A stretch of DNA of 20,965 nucleotides from Burkholderiales bacterium UBA4615. GTDB lineage: Bacteria > Pseudomonadota > Gammaproteobacteria > Burkholderiales > Burkholderiaceae_E. The notes beneath the pieces were generated by a model. The model saw only the letters and a program-made list of their open reading frames with translations, had not been told where the DNA came from and searched no databases. Where the stretch lies: assembly GCA_002386465.1 (NCBI GenBank), contig DGIT01000011.1:1-20965 (forward strand), given 5' to 3'. The translations under genes and the position numbers were made by a program. Of this stretch, positions 7,887-15,531 are shown one piece after another. Position 1 is the first letter of the stretch, and the number at the start of each line of letters is the position of its first letter.

Positions 7887-8081
7887 GTCAGATTCCTTGC
7901 GGACGGGCGCCCACGGTTACAGCATGGCCGCCAGCACATGCGGCACCGGTACTGGGCGGGTTCCGGCCGACCCAGCTTGCGCCCGATCGGAGCACCGAAC
8001 AGGCGCAGCCAGATGGTCGGACTGCGGCGGCCGACCGGCCGGGCCGCGCGGCGACACTGCACCCGGGTCAGCGGGCCAGGG
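7887..8081. other. Intergenic region between the small secreted-protein gene and the leu promoter
   Basis: About 195 GC-rich bases between divergent transcription units. Apart from the ribosome binding site at 7893-7897 I see no gene, RNA or convincing promoter here; the open frames crossing it on either strand look like Arg/Pro/Ala-rich noise. Confidence 0.5.
7893..7897 (-). promoter_or_regulatory. Ribosome binding site of the small secreted-protein gene
   Basis: AGGAA on the minus strand, 6 bases before the ATG at 7886. Together with the signal peptide it is the main reason to call this small gene real. Confidence 0.5.
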
Positions 8082-8111
8082 TTGACAAACGCATGCCTCG
8101 ACGCATAGATT
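8082..8111 (+). promoter_or_regulatory. Sigma-70-type promoter of leuL-leuA
   Basis: A perfect -35 box TTGACA at 8082-8087 and a -10 box TAGATT at 8106-8111 (4 of 6 to consensus), spaced 18 bases; ATAGAT at 8105-8110 gives spacing 17. Transcription would start about 7 bases on, near 8117-8118, which is the A of the leader peptide ATG. Confidence 0.65.
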
Positions 8112-8117
8112 CGCGGG

Positions 8118-8207
8118 ATGCGTTTCGCTCATCAGCCTGCCCGTCGGCTACTCGCCCTGGATCCGTCCCTGCTACTACGCAGGGGCCGGACCGCGCGGCT
8201 GCGCTGA
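8118..8207 (+). CDS. leuL: Leucine-rich leader peptide (LeuL-like) before leuA
   Basis: A 29-residue open frame with seven leucines, in clusters LLAL (residues 11-14) and SLLL (17-20), plus one near the end. Three of the seven Leu codons are CTA, which I see only rarely in the neighbouring genes and which would make ribosome stalling more sensitive to charged tRNA-Leu. It has an in-frame TAG four codons before the ATG and no Shine-Dalgarno; because the promoter's expected start site coincides with the ATG, the peptide may be translated from a leaderless message, as is known for trpL of Sinorhizobium meliloti. It sits 150 bases before leuA and overlaps the 5' arm of the hairpin at 8183-8247. 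Role: sensing leucine supply by ribosome progress. The peptide itself probably has no other function. The call rests on composition, position and the downstream stems. Confidence 0.72.
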   Translation: MRFAHQPARRLLALDPSLLLRRGRTARLR

Positions 8208-8316
8208 AATCAAGTCTCAACGCAGCAACCGACGCAGTATCCGGCCCACCGAACCCCGACCGAACGCGGGGTGCCGGGCAAGCCAGACCGTCCAGGTACC
8301 TTTCCCCCGCCCCGCG
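8183..8316 (+). promoter_or_regulatory. Putative leucine attenuator (mutually exclusive RNA stems)
   Basis: Stem 1:2 is GGGCCGGA (8183-8190, inside the leader frame) with TCCGGCCC (8240-8247), 8 perfect pairs, with a nested stem GCTGCG (8198-8203) with CGCAGC (8221-8226). Stem 2:3 uses CCGGC (8241-8245) with GCCGG (8273-8277), and ACC (8248-8250) with GGT (8270-8272). Stem 3:4 is CGCGGGGTG (8265-8273) with 8308-8316, 9 pairs including one G-U. A ribosome stalled at the Leu codons 8169-8177 would cover segment 1 and allow 2:3, blocking 3:4. No U-run follows 3:4, so termination, if it happens, is not a textbook intrinsic terminator. High GC makes some stems likely by chance. Confidence 0.5.
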
Positions 8317-8344
8317 ACCCGGTTGCCAATCACACCGCAGCCCT

Positions 8345-8348
8345 GGAG
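8345..8348 (+). promoter_or_regulatory. Ribosome binding site deciding the leuA start
   Basis: GGAG 9 bases before the ATG at 8358. It favours this start over the longer in-frame frame that opens at 8271, whose extra 29 residues are Pro/Arg-rich and unlike LeuA. Confidence 0.7.
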
Positions 8349-8357
8349 TCCCGCATC

Positions 8358-10043
8358 ATGATGAAGTCACCCGTCGGAAAATACGTTCCGTTCCCTGCCA
8401 TCGATCTGCCTGATCGCCAGTGGCCGTCACGCACCATCACGCGTCCGCCGCGCTGGCTGTCCACCGACCTGCGCGACGGCAACCAGGCGCTCTTCGAACC
8501 CATGGACACGGCGCGCAAGCTGCGCATGTTCGACACGCTGGTCAAGATTGGGGTGAAGGAAATCGAGGTGGGCTTTCCTGCGGCCTCCCAGACCGACTTC
8601 GACTTCGTGCGCCACATCATCCAGGAGGGGCTCGTCCCGGACGATGTGACCATCAGCGTGCTGACACAGGCTCGCGAAGAACTGATCATCCGGTCCATTG
8701 AGTCACTTGAAGGAGCCAAGCGCGCGACCGTACACCTGTACAACGCGACCGCCCCGGTGTTTCGCCGCATTGTTTTCGGCATGACACAGCAGGAATGCCT
8801 GCAGCTCGCTGTCGACATGACCCGCGTGGTGCGCCGCGAACTCGACGCCCGGCCCGGGACGCACTGGGGCTTTGAATACAGCCCGGAAGTCTTTTCAACC
8901 ACCGAACTGCCGTTCGCGCGCGATGTATGCGCCGCGGTCATGCAGGCCTGGGATGCCTCTCCTCAGCGCCCGGTCATCCTGAACCTGCCGGCCACCGTGG
9001 AATCGGCCACGCCCAACATCTATGCCGATCAGATCGAATGGATGATCCGCAATCTGCCCAACCGCGGGTCAGCTGTCATCTCGCTGCATCCGCACAACGA
9101 TCGCGGCACAGCAGTCGCTGCGGCTGAACTGGGCGTGATGGCGGGCGCCGATCGGGTCGAAGGTTGCCTCTTTGGCAATGGCGAACGTACCGGCAACGTC
9201 GACCTCGTCACGCTGGCACTCAACCTGTATTCGCAAGGCATCGATTCAGGTCTCGATTTCTCCGACATCAATGCGGTGGCACGCACGGTTGAGCATTGCA
9301 CGCAGTTACCCATCCATCCGCGTCATCCGTATGTAGGTGACCTGGTCTTTACGGCCTTCTCGGGCTCGCACCAGGACGCCATCAAGAAAGGCTTCGCAGT
9401 CCAAAAGCCCGATGCGCTGTGGGAGGTCCCTTATTTGCCGGTCGATCCGGCGGATCTCGGCCGGACCTACGAGTCGGTCATCCGAGTCAACAGTCAGTCA
9501 GGCAAAGGCGGGATTTCTTTCCTTCTCGAGCGTCACCATGGCATGGTCATGCCGCGCCGGCTGCAGGTGGAATTCAGCTCTGTCGTCCAGCATCACACGG
9601 ACGAGCATGGCACCGAAGTCAATGCCGATGACCTCTGGGCGCTGTTCTCGCGCGAGTACTTCCCGGAAGATGCGCGCGTGCGGCTGTTGTCGCATCGCAT
9701 GGTCGGACATGACAGCGGCCATCAGATCGACCTCACGGTCTCGATCGATGGCGTCACGCACGTGCTCAAAGGCGAAGGCAATGGCCCGATCGATGCCGCA
9801 GTCAATGCGATCGGTCTGCCGATCCGCGTCGACTCCTACGAGGAGCGTTCCATCGATTCGGGCGCCGACGCGCGAGCCGTTGCCTTCATCGAGGCCACCT
9901 CAGAAGGCTTGCCGGGTTCGAAATTCGGTGTCGGGATCGATCGCAGCATCGTGATGGCATCGCTGCGGGCACTGATCAGTGCGGCCAATCGCCTCGGGCT
10001 GGCCGACCGCTGGCAGCAGCGCAGCGACCGCCGCGCAGCCTGA
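8358..10043 (+). CDS. leuA: 2-isopropylmalate synthase (long, class II type)
   Basis: 561 residues from the ATG at 8358 (a second ATG follows at once). It condenses acetyl-CoA with 2-oxoisovalerate to 2-isopropylmalate, the first committed step of leucine synthesis, in the cytoplasm. The start MMKSPVGKYVPFPAIDLPDR is typical of the long LeuA type found in yeast, actinobacteria and betaproteobacteria. The TIM-barrel part shows STDLRDGNQAL (residues 35-45, metal Asp), SLHPHNDRGTA (metal His244 and His246, then Asn247/Asp248), and GNGERTGNVDL (273-283). Residues from about 430 form the C-terminal regulatory (leucine-binding) domain, with GEGNGPIDAAVNAIG. Control is probably by the leader peptide and attenuator just upstream and by leucine feedback. 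miaB follows after 25 bases, so readthrough into the next block is possible. Confidence 0.97.
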   Translation: MMKSPVGKYVPFPAIDLPDRQWPSRTITRPPRWLSTDLRDGNQALFEPMDTARKLRMFDTLVKIGVKEIEVGFPAASQTDFDFVRHIIQEGLVPDDVTISVLTQAREELIIRSIESLEGAKRATVHLYNATAPVFRRIVFGMTQQECLQLAVDMTRVVRRELDARPGTHWGFEYSPEVFSTTELPFARDVCAAVMQAWDASPQRPVILNLPATVESATPNIYADQIEWMIRNLPNRGSAVISLHPHNDRGTAVAAAELGVMAGADRVEGCLFGNGERTGNVDLVTLALNLYSQGIDSGLDFSDINAVARTVEHCTQLPIHPRHPYVGDLVFTAFSGSHQDAIKKGFAVQKPDALWEVPYLPVDPADLGRTYESVIRVNSQSGKGGISFLLERHHGMVMPRRLQVEFSSVVQHHTDEHGTEVNADDLWALFSREYFPEDARVRLLSHRMVGHDSGHQIDLTVSIDGVTHVLKGEGNGPIDAAVNAIGLPIRVDSYEERSIDSGADARAVAFIEATSEGLPGSKFGVGIDRSIVMASLRALISAANRLGLADRWQQRSDRRAA

Positions 10044-10068
10044 TGCCAGCTAAACCTTCCCTGTCCTG

Positions 10069-11412
10069 ATGGCCACCAAGCTCTACATTCGCACCTTCGG
10101 CTGCCAGATGAACGAGTACGACTCGGCCAAGATGGTCGACGTACTCGGTCAGACGCAGCCGGGCGGCATCGAAACCACCGACGATCCGGCACAAGCCGAC
10201 ATCGTGCTGTTCAACACCTGTTCGGTGCGCGAAAAGGCTCAGGAAAAAGTCTTTTCAGACCTGGGCCGGCTGCGCGAACTCAAGCGCCAGCGCCCTGAGC
10301 TGGTCATTGGCGTCGGGGGCTGCGTGGCCAGCCAGGAAGGCGACAACATCATCAGCCGCGCGCCTTATGTCGATGTGGTATTCGGCCCGCAGACCTTGCA
10401 CCGGCTGCCCGAGCTGATCGAAGCCCGACGCAGCAGCGGTCGCTCACAGGTCGACATCCGATTCCCTTCCATCGAAAAATTCGACCACCTGCCACCGGCA
10501 CGCGTCGAAGGGGCCAGCGCCTTTGTCTCCATCATGGAAGGATGCAGCAAGTACTGCAGCTTTTGCGTGGTGCCTTACACGCGCGGAGAAGAGGTGTCCC
10601 GACCGTTTGAGGACGTCCTCACAGAAATCGCGGAACTGGCCCAGCAAGGGGTGCTTGAGGTCACGCTCCTGGGGCAGAACGTCAATGCTTACCTGGGCGC
10701 ATTCGGCGATGCTGGCGAAACAGCCGATTTCGCCACGCTCCTGGATCATGTCTGCGATATGCCCGGCATCGAGCGGGTGCGCTACACCACATCGCATCCG
10801 CGCGAGTTCAGCCAGCGCTTGATCGATGCCCATGCCCGCCTGCCCAAACTGGCCGGGCACGTGCATTTGCCGGTTCAGTCGGGTTCCGATCGAATTCTTG
10901 CAGCCATGAAGCGCGGGTACACCGCTCTCGAATACAAGTCGATCATCCGCAGGCTTCGTGCTGCGCGGCCCGACATCTGCATCAGCTCCGATTTCATCGT
11001 CGGGTTTCCCGGCGAAACCGAAGACGACTTTGCGCGCACCATGGCGCTGATCGCCGAGGTGGGCTTCGATCAGTCTTTTTCGTTCATCTACAGCCCCAGG
11101 CCTGGTACTCCAGCCGCTGACCTTCCTGATGACACGCCCGCTGCGGTCAAGCTCGAACGCCTGCAGCGGCTGCAAGCGGCTGTGGAAGCACGGGCCCGTG
11201 AGATCTCGGCCGCCATGGTGGGCTCCACGCAACGTGTGCTGGTGGAGGGCGCCTCGCGCAAATCAGCCTCCGAGCTGGCCGCACGCACCGACAACAACCG
11301 CGTGGTGAACTTCCCTGCACCCGCGCGCCTGAGCGGCAAGATGATCGACGTGCGCATCACCGCCGCCCTGCCGCACTCACTGCGCGCGGAAGTGCCGCTG
11401 ATCGCCGTATGA
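10069..11412 (+). CDS. miaB: tRNA-2-methylthio-N6-isopentenyladenosine synthase MiaB
   Basis: 447 residues. A radical-SAM methylthiotransferase that adds the 2-methylthio group to i6A37 in tRNAs reading UNN codons. The N-terminal UPF0004 domain carries three Fe-S cysteines: Cys12 (FGCQMNEYDS), Cys51 (NTCSVREKA) and Cys85 (GGCVAS). The radical-SAM CxxxCxxC motif is Cys159/163/166 in GCSKYCSFCVVPYTRG. Further family motifs are LLGQNVNAY, HLPVQSGSDRIL and SSDFIVGFPGETEDDF; a TRAM RNA-binding domain ends the protein (about 380-445). The start ATG has no clear Shine-Dalgarno, but an in-frame TAA 18 bases upstream limits the choice. The stop overlaps the ybeZ start by 4 bases (ATGA), which implies translational coupling. 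Length is normal for the family. Confidence 0.97.
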   Translation: MATKLYIRTFGCQMNEYDSAKMVDVLGQTQPGGIETTDDPAQADIVLFNTCSVREKAQEKVFSDLGRLRELKRQRPELVIGVGGCVASQEGDNIISRAPYVDVVFGPQTLHRLPELIEARRSSGRSQVDIRFPSIEKFDHLPPARVEGASAFVSIMEGCSKYCSFCVVPYTRGEEVSRPFEDVLTEIAELAQQGVLEVTLLGQNVNAYLGAFGDAGETADFATLLDHVCDMPGIERVRYTTSHPREFSQRLIDAHARLPKLAGHVHLPVQSGSDRILAAMKRGYTALEYKSIIRRLRAARPDICISSDFIVGFPGETEDDFARTMALIAEVGFDQSFSFIYSPRPGTPAADLPDDTPAAVKLERLQRLQAAVEARAREISAAMVGSTQRVLVEGASRKSASELAARTDNNRVVNFPAPARLSGKMIDVRITAALPHSLRAEVPLIAV

Positions 11413-12440
11413 AGACGATCACAGCTCACTACAGGCCGACCGACGCCGACAACCGCCGACTGGCTAATCTGTGCGGGGCCCTGGACACCAATCTCAGGCA
11501 GATCGAAGAAGCGTACGACGTGCGCATTTCACGCAGAGCGGATCAGTTCGCGGTGGAAGGCAGCGGCCCTCAGACACGACAGGCCGTCCGTGCGCTGGAG
11601 TTTTTTCACGCCCGCGCTGCCAGCCCCTTGTCGGTCGACCAGTTGCAACTGGGACTGGTGGAATTGCGGCCCGCCCGCGGCGTATCGTCCGTTGCGCGCG
11701 AGGCCTCCGCACCACTGTCTCAAGGAGCCGCCGCAGCGATGCAGGCTGACCCGTCCACCGCATCAGACGATGTGCCCGTGCTGCACACCCGGCGCACCGA
11801 CCTGCAAGGGCGTACGCCCCGGCAGCGTGAATACCTGCGCAATATCCTGTCGCATGACATCACCTTTGGGATCGGACCAGCGGGCACCGGCAAGACCTAC
11901 CTTGCTGTTGCCTGCGCAGTCGATGCGCTCGAACGCGACGCCATTAAGAAAATCGTGCTCACGCGCCCAGCGGTGGAAGCGGGTGAGCGACTCGGTTTCC
12001 TGCCAGGCGATCTGGCACAGAAGGTCGACCCCTATCTGCGTCCGCTCTACGACGCGCTCTACGACCTGATGGGCTTTGATCGGGTGGCGCGCATGTTCGA
12101 GCGTCAGTCCATCGAAATCGCTCCGCTCGCCTACATGCGCGGTCGCACCCTGAATCAGGCATTCATCATCCTGGACGAAGCACAAAACACCACGCCTGAG
12201 CAGATGAAGATGTTTCTCACGCGCATCGGATTCGGTTCGCGGGCCGTGGTCACAGGAGACATGACGCAGATGGACCTGCCGCGCGGGCAACCCTCAGGCC
12301 TGATCGAAGCGCGGCGTGTGCTGCGTGAGGTGCGCGGGATTGCCTTTACCGAATTTGACAGCACCGATGTCGTGCGCCATCCGCTGGTGGCCCGCATTGT
12401 CGATGCCTATGAGCGGCATGCCCCGTCTGAGCCGCGCTAA
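11409..12440 (+). CDS. ybeZ: PhoH family ATPase YbeZ
   Basis: 343 residues, starting inside the miaB stop (ATGA overlap). The N-terminal part (1-120) has a KH-like RNA-binding region, seen in DTNLRQIEEAYDVRISRR and RQAVRALEFF. The ATPase domain has Walker A GPAGTGKT (156-163), the KIVLTRPAVEAGERLGFLPG segment, YMRGRTLNQAFIILDEAQN with Walker B (253-260), and the VVTGDMTQMDLP sensor motif (281-291). PhoH/YbeZ proteins act with the neighbouring YbeY in RNA and ribosome metabolism; the gene pair is conserved across proteobacteria. There is a somewhat low-complexity linker at about 95-125 (Ala/Ser-rich) between the two domains. The gene end overlaps the start of ybeY by 23 bases. Confidence 0.95.
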   Translation: MKTITAHYRPTDADNRRLANLCGALDTNLRQIEEAYDVRISRRADQFAVEGSGPQTRQAVRALEFFHARAASPLSVDQLQLGLVELRPARGVSSVAREASAPLSQGAAAAMQADPSTASDDVPVLHTRRTDLQGRTPRQREYLRNILSHDITFGIGPAGTGKTYLAVACAVDALERDAIKKIVLTRPAVEAGERLGFLPGDLAQKVDPYLRPLYDALYDLMGFDRVARMFERQSIEIAPLAYMRGRTLNQAFIILDEAQNTTPEQMKMFLTRIGFGSRAVVTGDMTQMDLPRGQPSGLIEARRVLREVRGIAFTEFDSTDVVRHPLVARIVDAYERHAPSEPR

Positions 12441-12954
12441 GTCCGGTGCACAGCCCAGCCGCAAGGCAGACGGAAACGCATCTGGTCAGGGGCACGCACA
12501 ACCGACGCTGTCGCTGTCGATCCAACTCGAAGAGCAGGCGGGCGACTGTCCGGTGAGTCGCGCGCAGTTGCGCCGTTGGGCGCAGGCTGCGCTGCTTGCC
12601 GATGCGAGACTCACGCTGCGTCTGGTCGGCCTCACTGAAGGCCGGGCACTGAACCGGCAGTTCAGAGGCCGCGATTACGCCACGAATGTGCTGACCTTCG
12701 CATACGGCTCCCCGGTCGCTTCAACACGCGGGGCCACACCGATCGAGGCAGACATCATCGTGTGCCTGCCTGTCCTGGCTCGCGAAGCGCGTGCGCAACG
12801 CAAGACCTTGCATGACCATCTGGCCCATCTGGTGGTGCACGGTTGTCTGCATGCGCAGGGTCTCGATCACGAAACCACACGTCAGGCCCAGGAGATGGAA
12901 GCGCTCGAGACGCGCATCCTTGCGCGCTTTCGAATCGCCGACCCGTACCGCTAG
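12418..12954 (+). CDS. ybeY: Endoribonuclease YbeY (rRNA maturation factor)
   Basis: 178 residues from the ATG at 12418; an ATG at 12409 is an equally open choice and no strong ribosome binding site separates them. YbeY is a metal-dependent RNase for 16S rRNA 3' maturation and ribosome quality control. The metal-binding H-x3-H-x5-H signature is seen as HGCLHAQGLDH (His141, His145, His151). Other family marks are LNRQFRGRDYATNVLTF and ADIIVCLPVLAREA, and the ending EMEALETRILARFRIADPY. It has about 28 extra N-terminal residues, basic and Ser/Gly-rich (SRAKSGAQPSRKAD), before the conserved domain; E. coli YbeY is about 155 residues. The start lies within ybeZ, so coupling with ybeZ translation is likely. 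Confidence 0.93.
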   Translation: MPRLSRAKSGAQPSRKADGNASGQGHAQPTLSLSIQLEEQAGDCPVSRAQLRRWAQAALLADARLTLRLVGLTEGRALNRQFRGRDYATNVLTFAYGSPVASTRGATPIEADIIVCLPVLAREARAQRKTLHDHLAHLVVHGCLHAQGLDHETTRQAQEMEALETRILARFRIADPYR

Positions 12955-13064
12955 AGGCAGATCGCTTCGGTGCACGGGTGCGACTGTCGGGCCTGAAGGC
13001 CCTGTCACAGCGTCTCAAGACCGAATCCGGTATCCTGAAGGCTCCTTCACCCCCACTGTTTCAG

Positions 13065-13928
13065 ATGGCTGAGCCTCCTTCGAGCAGGCTGAAAACCTCG
13101 CTGCTCGAACGCATGTCGGCGCTGCTGATGCGCGCCCCCGAAGACCGCGAGCAGCTCCTGGACCTGCTGCGCCAGTCTCAAGCCCGCAAGCTGCTGGACG
13201 CAGAAGCTGTGTCCATGATCGAAGGCGTCCTGCAGGTGTCGGACCTGTCCGCACGCGACATCATGGTGCCGCGATCGCAGATGGATGTAATTGATATCGC
13301 GCAGCCGCCCAGCGAATTCGTTCCCTTTGCGATTCGCACGGCGCACTCGCGTTTTCCGGTGGTCGAAGGCGATCGTGACAATGTGATCGGTATTTTGCAT
13401 GCCAAGGATCTGCTGCGACTGTATGCGGGCAGGCAGGTATCAGCACGCGAACTGATGCGACCCGCGGTGTTCATCCCCGAGTCCAAACGGCTGAATGTGT
13501 TGCTGCGAGACTTTCGCACCAACCGCAATCATATTGCGCTGGTGGTCGACGAATATGGCGGTGTTGCCGGACTGGTCACGATCGAAGATGTGCTCGAGCA
13601 GATCGTGGGCGAAATTGAAGACGAGTTCGATGGCACCGATGCACCCGATGACATCTTGCCGCTGGAACCGGGCATGCATGGCGCGCGCTACCGGGTGCCT
13701 GCGCGGACCGATCTCTCCACGTTCAACGAACACTTTTTGTGTCGCATCGACGAAGATGCGCATGACACGATCGGCGGGCTGGTCACAGCCCACTTTGGCC
13801 GCATGCCCAAGCGCGGTGAGCGCATCGAAATCGATGGGCTGGGGTTCGAAGTCCTGAGGGCCGATGCACGAACAGTCCAGATGCTGGCCGTGGAGCGACT
13901 GCGCCCGGACCCCGATGCGCGCAACTGA
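13065..13928 (+). CDS. corC: CorC/YbeX family CBS-domain protein
   Basis: 287 residues from the ATG at 13065. The frame is open further left (to 12843), but that part overlaps ybeY in a different frame and reads as noise; no good Shine-Dalgarno marks either start. After a helical N-terminus (SLLERMSALLMRAPEDREQL) comes DIMVPRSQMDVI, CBS 1 (about 67-120, HSRFPVVEGDRDNVIGILHAKDLL in two pieces), CBS 2 (about 132-187, with HIALVVDEYGGVAGLVTIED) and the EIEDEFD acidic hinge. A CorC_HlyC domain closes the protein (about 205-280, TIGGLVTAHFGRMPKRGE). The family is linked to magnesium/cobalt efflux and, as YbeX, to ribosome function. It is a cytoplasmic form without a DUF21 membrane domain. It overlaps the lnt start by 14 bases. 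Confidence 0.93.
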   Translation: MAEPPSSRLKTSLLERMSALLMRAPEDREQLLDLLRQSQARKLLDAEAVSMIEGVLQVSDLSARDIMVPRSQMDVIDIAQPPSEFVPFAIRTAHSRFPVVEGDRDNVIGILHAKDLLRLYAGRQVSARELMRPAVFIPESKRLNVLLRDFRTNRNHIALVVDEYGGVAGLVTIEDVLEQIVGEIEDEFDGTDAPDDILPLEPGMHGARYRVPARTDLSTFNEHFLCRIDEDAHDTIGGLVTAHFGRMPKRGERIEIDGLGFEVLRADARTVQMLAVERLRPDPDARN

Positions 13929-15507
13929 CCGGGTGCGCCTGGAGCGCCCCCGTTTTGCCCATGTTTTGGGTGCCTTTGCCGCAGGTGCGCTGCATGCGGG
14001 GGGGTTTGGCCCCTGGCCACATTGGCTACTGGCACTGTCGGCGCTGATTCTGCTCTTCGCGATCATGCGACGCGCCGCTGCGCAAGGCGCCTCGCCCGGT
14101 ACACAGGCGCTGATTGCAGGCGCATTTTCGATGGCCTGGTTCGGCTTCGGCCTGTCCTGGCTCTATGTGAGCATGCATGATGTGGGCGGCATGCCTGCGC
14201 CCATGGCCGCAGCGGCTGTCGTGTTGTTTGCTGCCTACTTGTCCCTATATCCTGCCGCTGCCAGTTGGCTGGCCTGGCGGGGTCTGCATGCACCCGGTCC
14301 ATGGCGGTTGGCCTTGCGCTTGGCGGGTGCCTGGACGCTCGCTGAGCTTGCGCGAGGCTGGGTGATGACCGGCTTCCCCTGGCTGGCGATCGGATACGGA
14401 CAGATCGACGGTCCGCTTGAGGGACTCGCCCCGCTCGTCGGTGTCTACGGGATCGGCGCGCTAACCGTGGTCGTCTCCGCGCTGATTGCCTGGGCTGTGC
14501 CTTGCTCACGCGATACGGTCCACGCAGTGGACCTGCGCAGCGCGTCCCGGGCAGTGGTCGCAGCCGTGGTACTTGCCTGTCTGCCACTGACCAGCTCGCC
14601 TGCTCAATGGACGCATGCAGCCGGCCCGACGATGTCTGTCAGGCTGCTGCAGGGTAATGTGCCGCAGGCGCTTAAATTCGACCCTGACCGTGCCCAGCGG
14701 GCGATGCAGGAGTATCTGGCAGGGTTTGAAGCGGGCAACGCGATGCTGACCATCCTGCCCGAGACGGCATGGACCGTCCCGTGGAACTACACCCCTGAAG
14801 GCCTGGTGCGGCGCGTTGAAACCCACGTGGCAAGCGGACATGCAGTCGCCATCGGAATGCCGCTGCTGCGCACCCAGCCTGGCTCAGGCCCGCCGCGCCC
14901 CACGAACAGCGTAGCCCTGTTCGCACCTGCGAAGGCTGGCACGCCAGCATCCGAGCCCGCCGTCTACGACAAGCGCCATCTCGTGCCCTTCGGTGAGTTT
15001 GTGCCCTGGGGATTCCGCTGGTTTGTGCAGATGATGCATATTCCCCTGGGCGACTTCGGGCGCGGCACGGACACGCAGCGCCCGTTTTCAGTCGGAGGCC
15101 AGCGAGTGGCCTTCAACATCTGCTACGAAGACCTTTTCGGCGAGGAGATCATCGACGCGGTGCGCGGTGCTGCCGGCGCCACGATCCTTGCAAACGTGAG
15201 CAATATCGGGTGGTTCGGCCGCTCACACGCACTGCCGCAGCACTTGCAAATCTCCCGGATGCGCGCACTGGAAACCGGCCGTCCGATGCTGCGTGCCACC
15301 AACACCGGGATGACCGCCCTGATCGATGCACAGGGCCGCGTGGTCGCCGTACTGCCGGCGCACCAGGCGGGGCTGCTCGATGTGCAGGTACAAGGTACCG
15401 AAGGTCTGACCCCTTATGTGCGAACCGGCAACCTCAGCGTGCTGCTGATGGCGCTGGCAGCGCTGCTGGGGACTGCAGCCACTCGTCGGCGCGGGCTGAT
15501 GATCTGA
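13915..15507 (+). CDS. lnt: Apolipoprotein N-acyltransferase
   Basis: 530 residues from the ATG at 13915, inside the end of corC; an in-frame ATG at 13864 is rejected because it adds 17 odd residues and lies further inside corC. Lnt transfers the third acyl chain from phospholipid to the N-terminal cysteine of lipoproteins at the inner membrane. The N-terminal half has about six to seven hydrophobic membrane segments, with the signature GFPWLAIGYGQIDGPLEGLAPLVGVYGI split over residues 153-180. The C-terminal nitrilase-like domain holds the catalytic triad: Glu283 in LPETAW, Lys353 in YDKRHLVPFGEFVP and Cys403 in NICYEDLFGE. NVSNIGWFG and RALETGRPMLRATNTG are further family marks. A last hydrophobic segment precedes the C-terminus. 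Fifth gene of the block that begins with miaB. Confidence 0.97.
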   Translation: MRATDRVRLERPRFAHVLGAFAAGALHAGGFGPWPHWLLALSALILLFAIMRRAAAQGASPGTQALIAGAFSMAWFGFGLSWLYVSMHDVGGMPAPMAAAAVVLFAAYLSLYPAAASWLAWRGLHAPGPWRLALRLAGAWTLAELARGWVMTGFPWLAIGYGQIDGPLEGLAPLVGVYGIGALTVVVSALIAWAVPCSRDTVHAVDLRSASRAVVAAVVLACLPLTSSPAQWTHAAGPTMSVRLLQGNVPQALKFDPDRAQRAMQEYLAGFEAGNAMLTILPETAWTVPWNYTPEGLVRRVETHVASGHAVAIGMPLLRTQPGSGPPRPTNSVALFAPAKAGTPASEPAVYDKRHLVPFGEFVPWGFRWFVQMMHIPLGDFGRGTDTQRPFSVGGQRVAFNICYEDLFGEEIIDAVRGAAGATILANVSNIGWFGRSHALPQHLQISRMRALETGRPMLRATNTGMTALIDAQGRVVAVLPAHQAGLLDVQVQGTEGLTPYVRTGNLSVLLMALAALLGTAATRRRGLMI

Positions 15508-15531
15508 AATCATCCCGATACACTCGCACGC

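Noticed and set aside
7621..8085. Plus-strand open frame of 154 codons upstream of leuA
   Set aside because: Overlaps the small secreted-protein gene in antisense and ends just at the leu promoter; composition is Arg/Ala/Gly noise and it has no plausible ribosome binding site.
8271..8357. N-terminal extension of LeuA from an in-frame start at 8271
   Set aside because: The extra 29 residues are Pro/Arg-rich and unlike LeuA, they overlap the proposed attenuator stems, and a good GGAG precedes the ATG at 8358.
10444..11232. 262-codon minus-strand open frame
   Set aside because: Opposite the radical-SAM and TRAM parts of miaB, which is certain; no motif of its own.
12989..13002. GGGCC-TGAA-GGCCC hairpin between ybeY and corC
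   Set aside because: Five pairs with no following T-run; too weak to call a terminator inside an operon-like block.
12843..13064. Upstream part of the corC frame
   Set aside because: It overlaps ybeY out of frame and reads as Ser/Arg/Gly noise; family members start close to the SLLERM helix.
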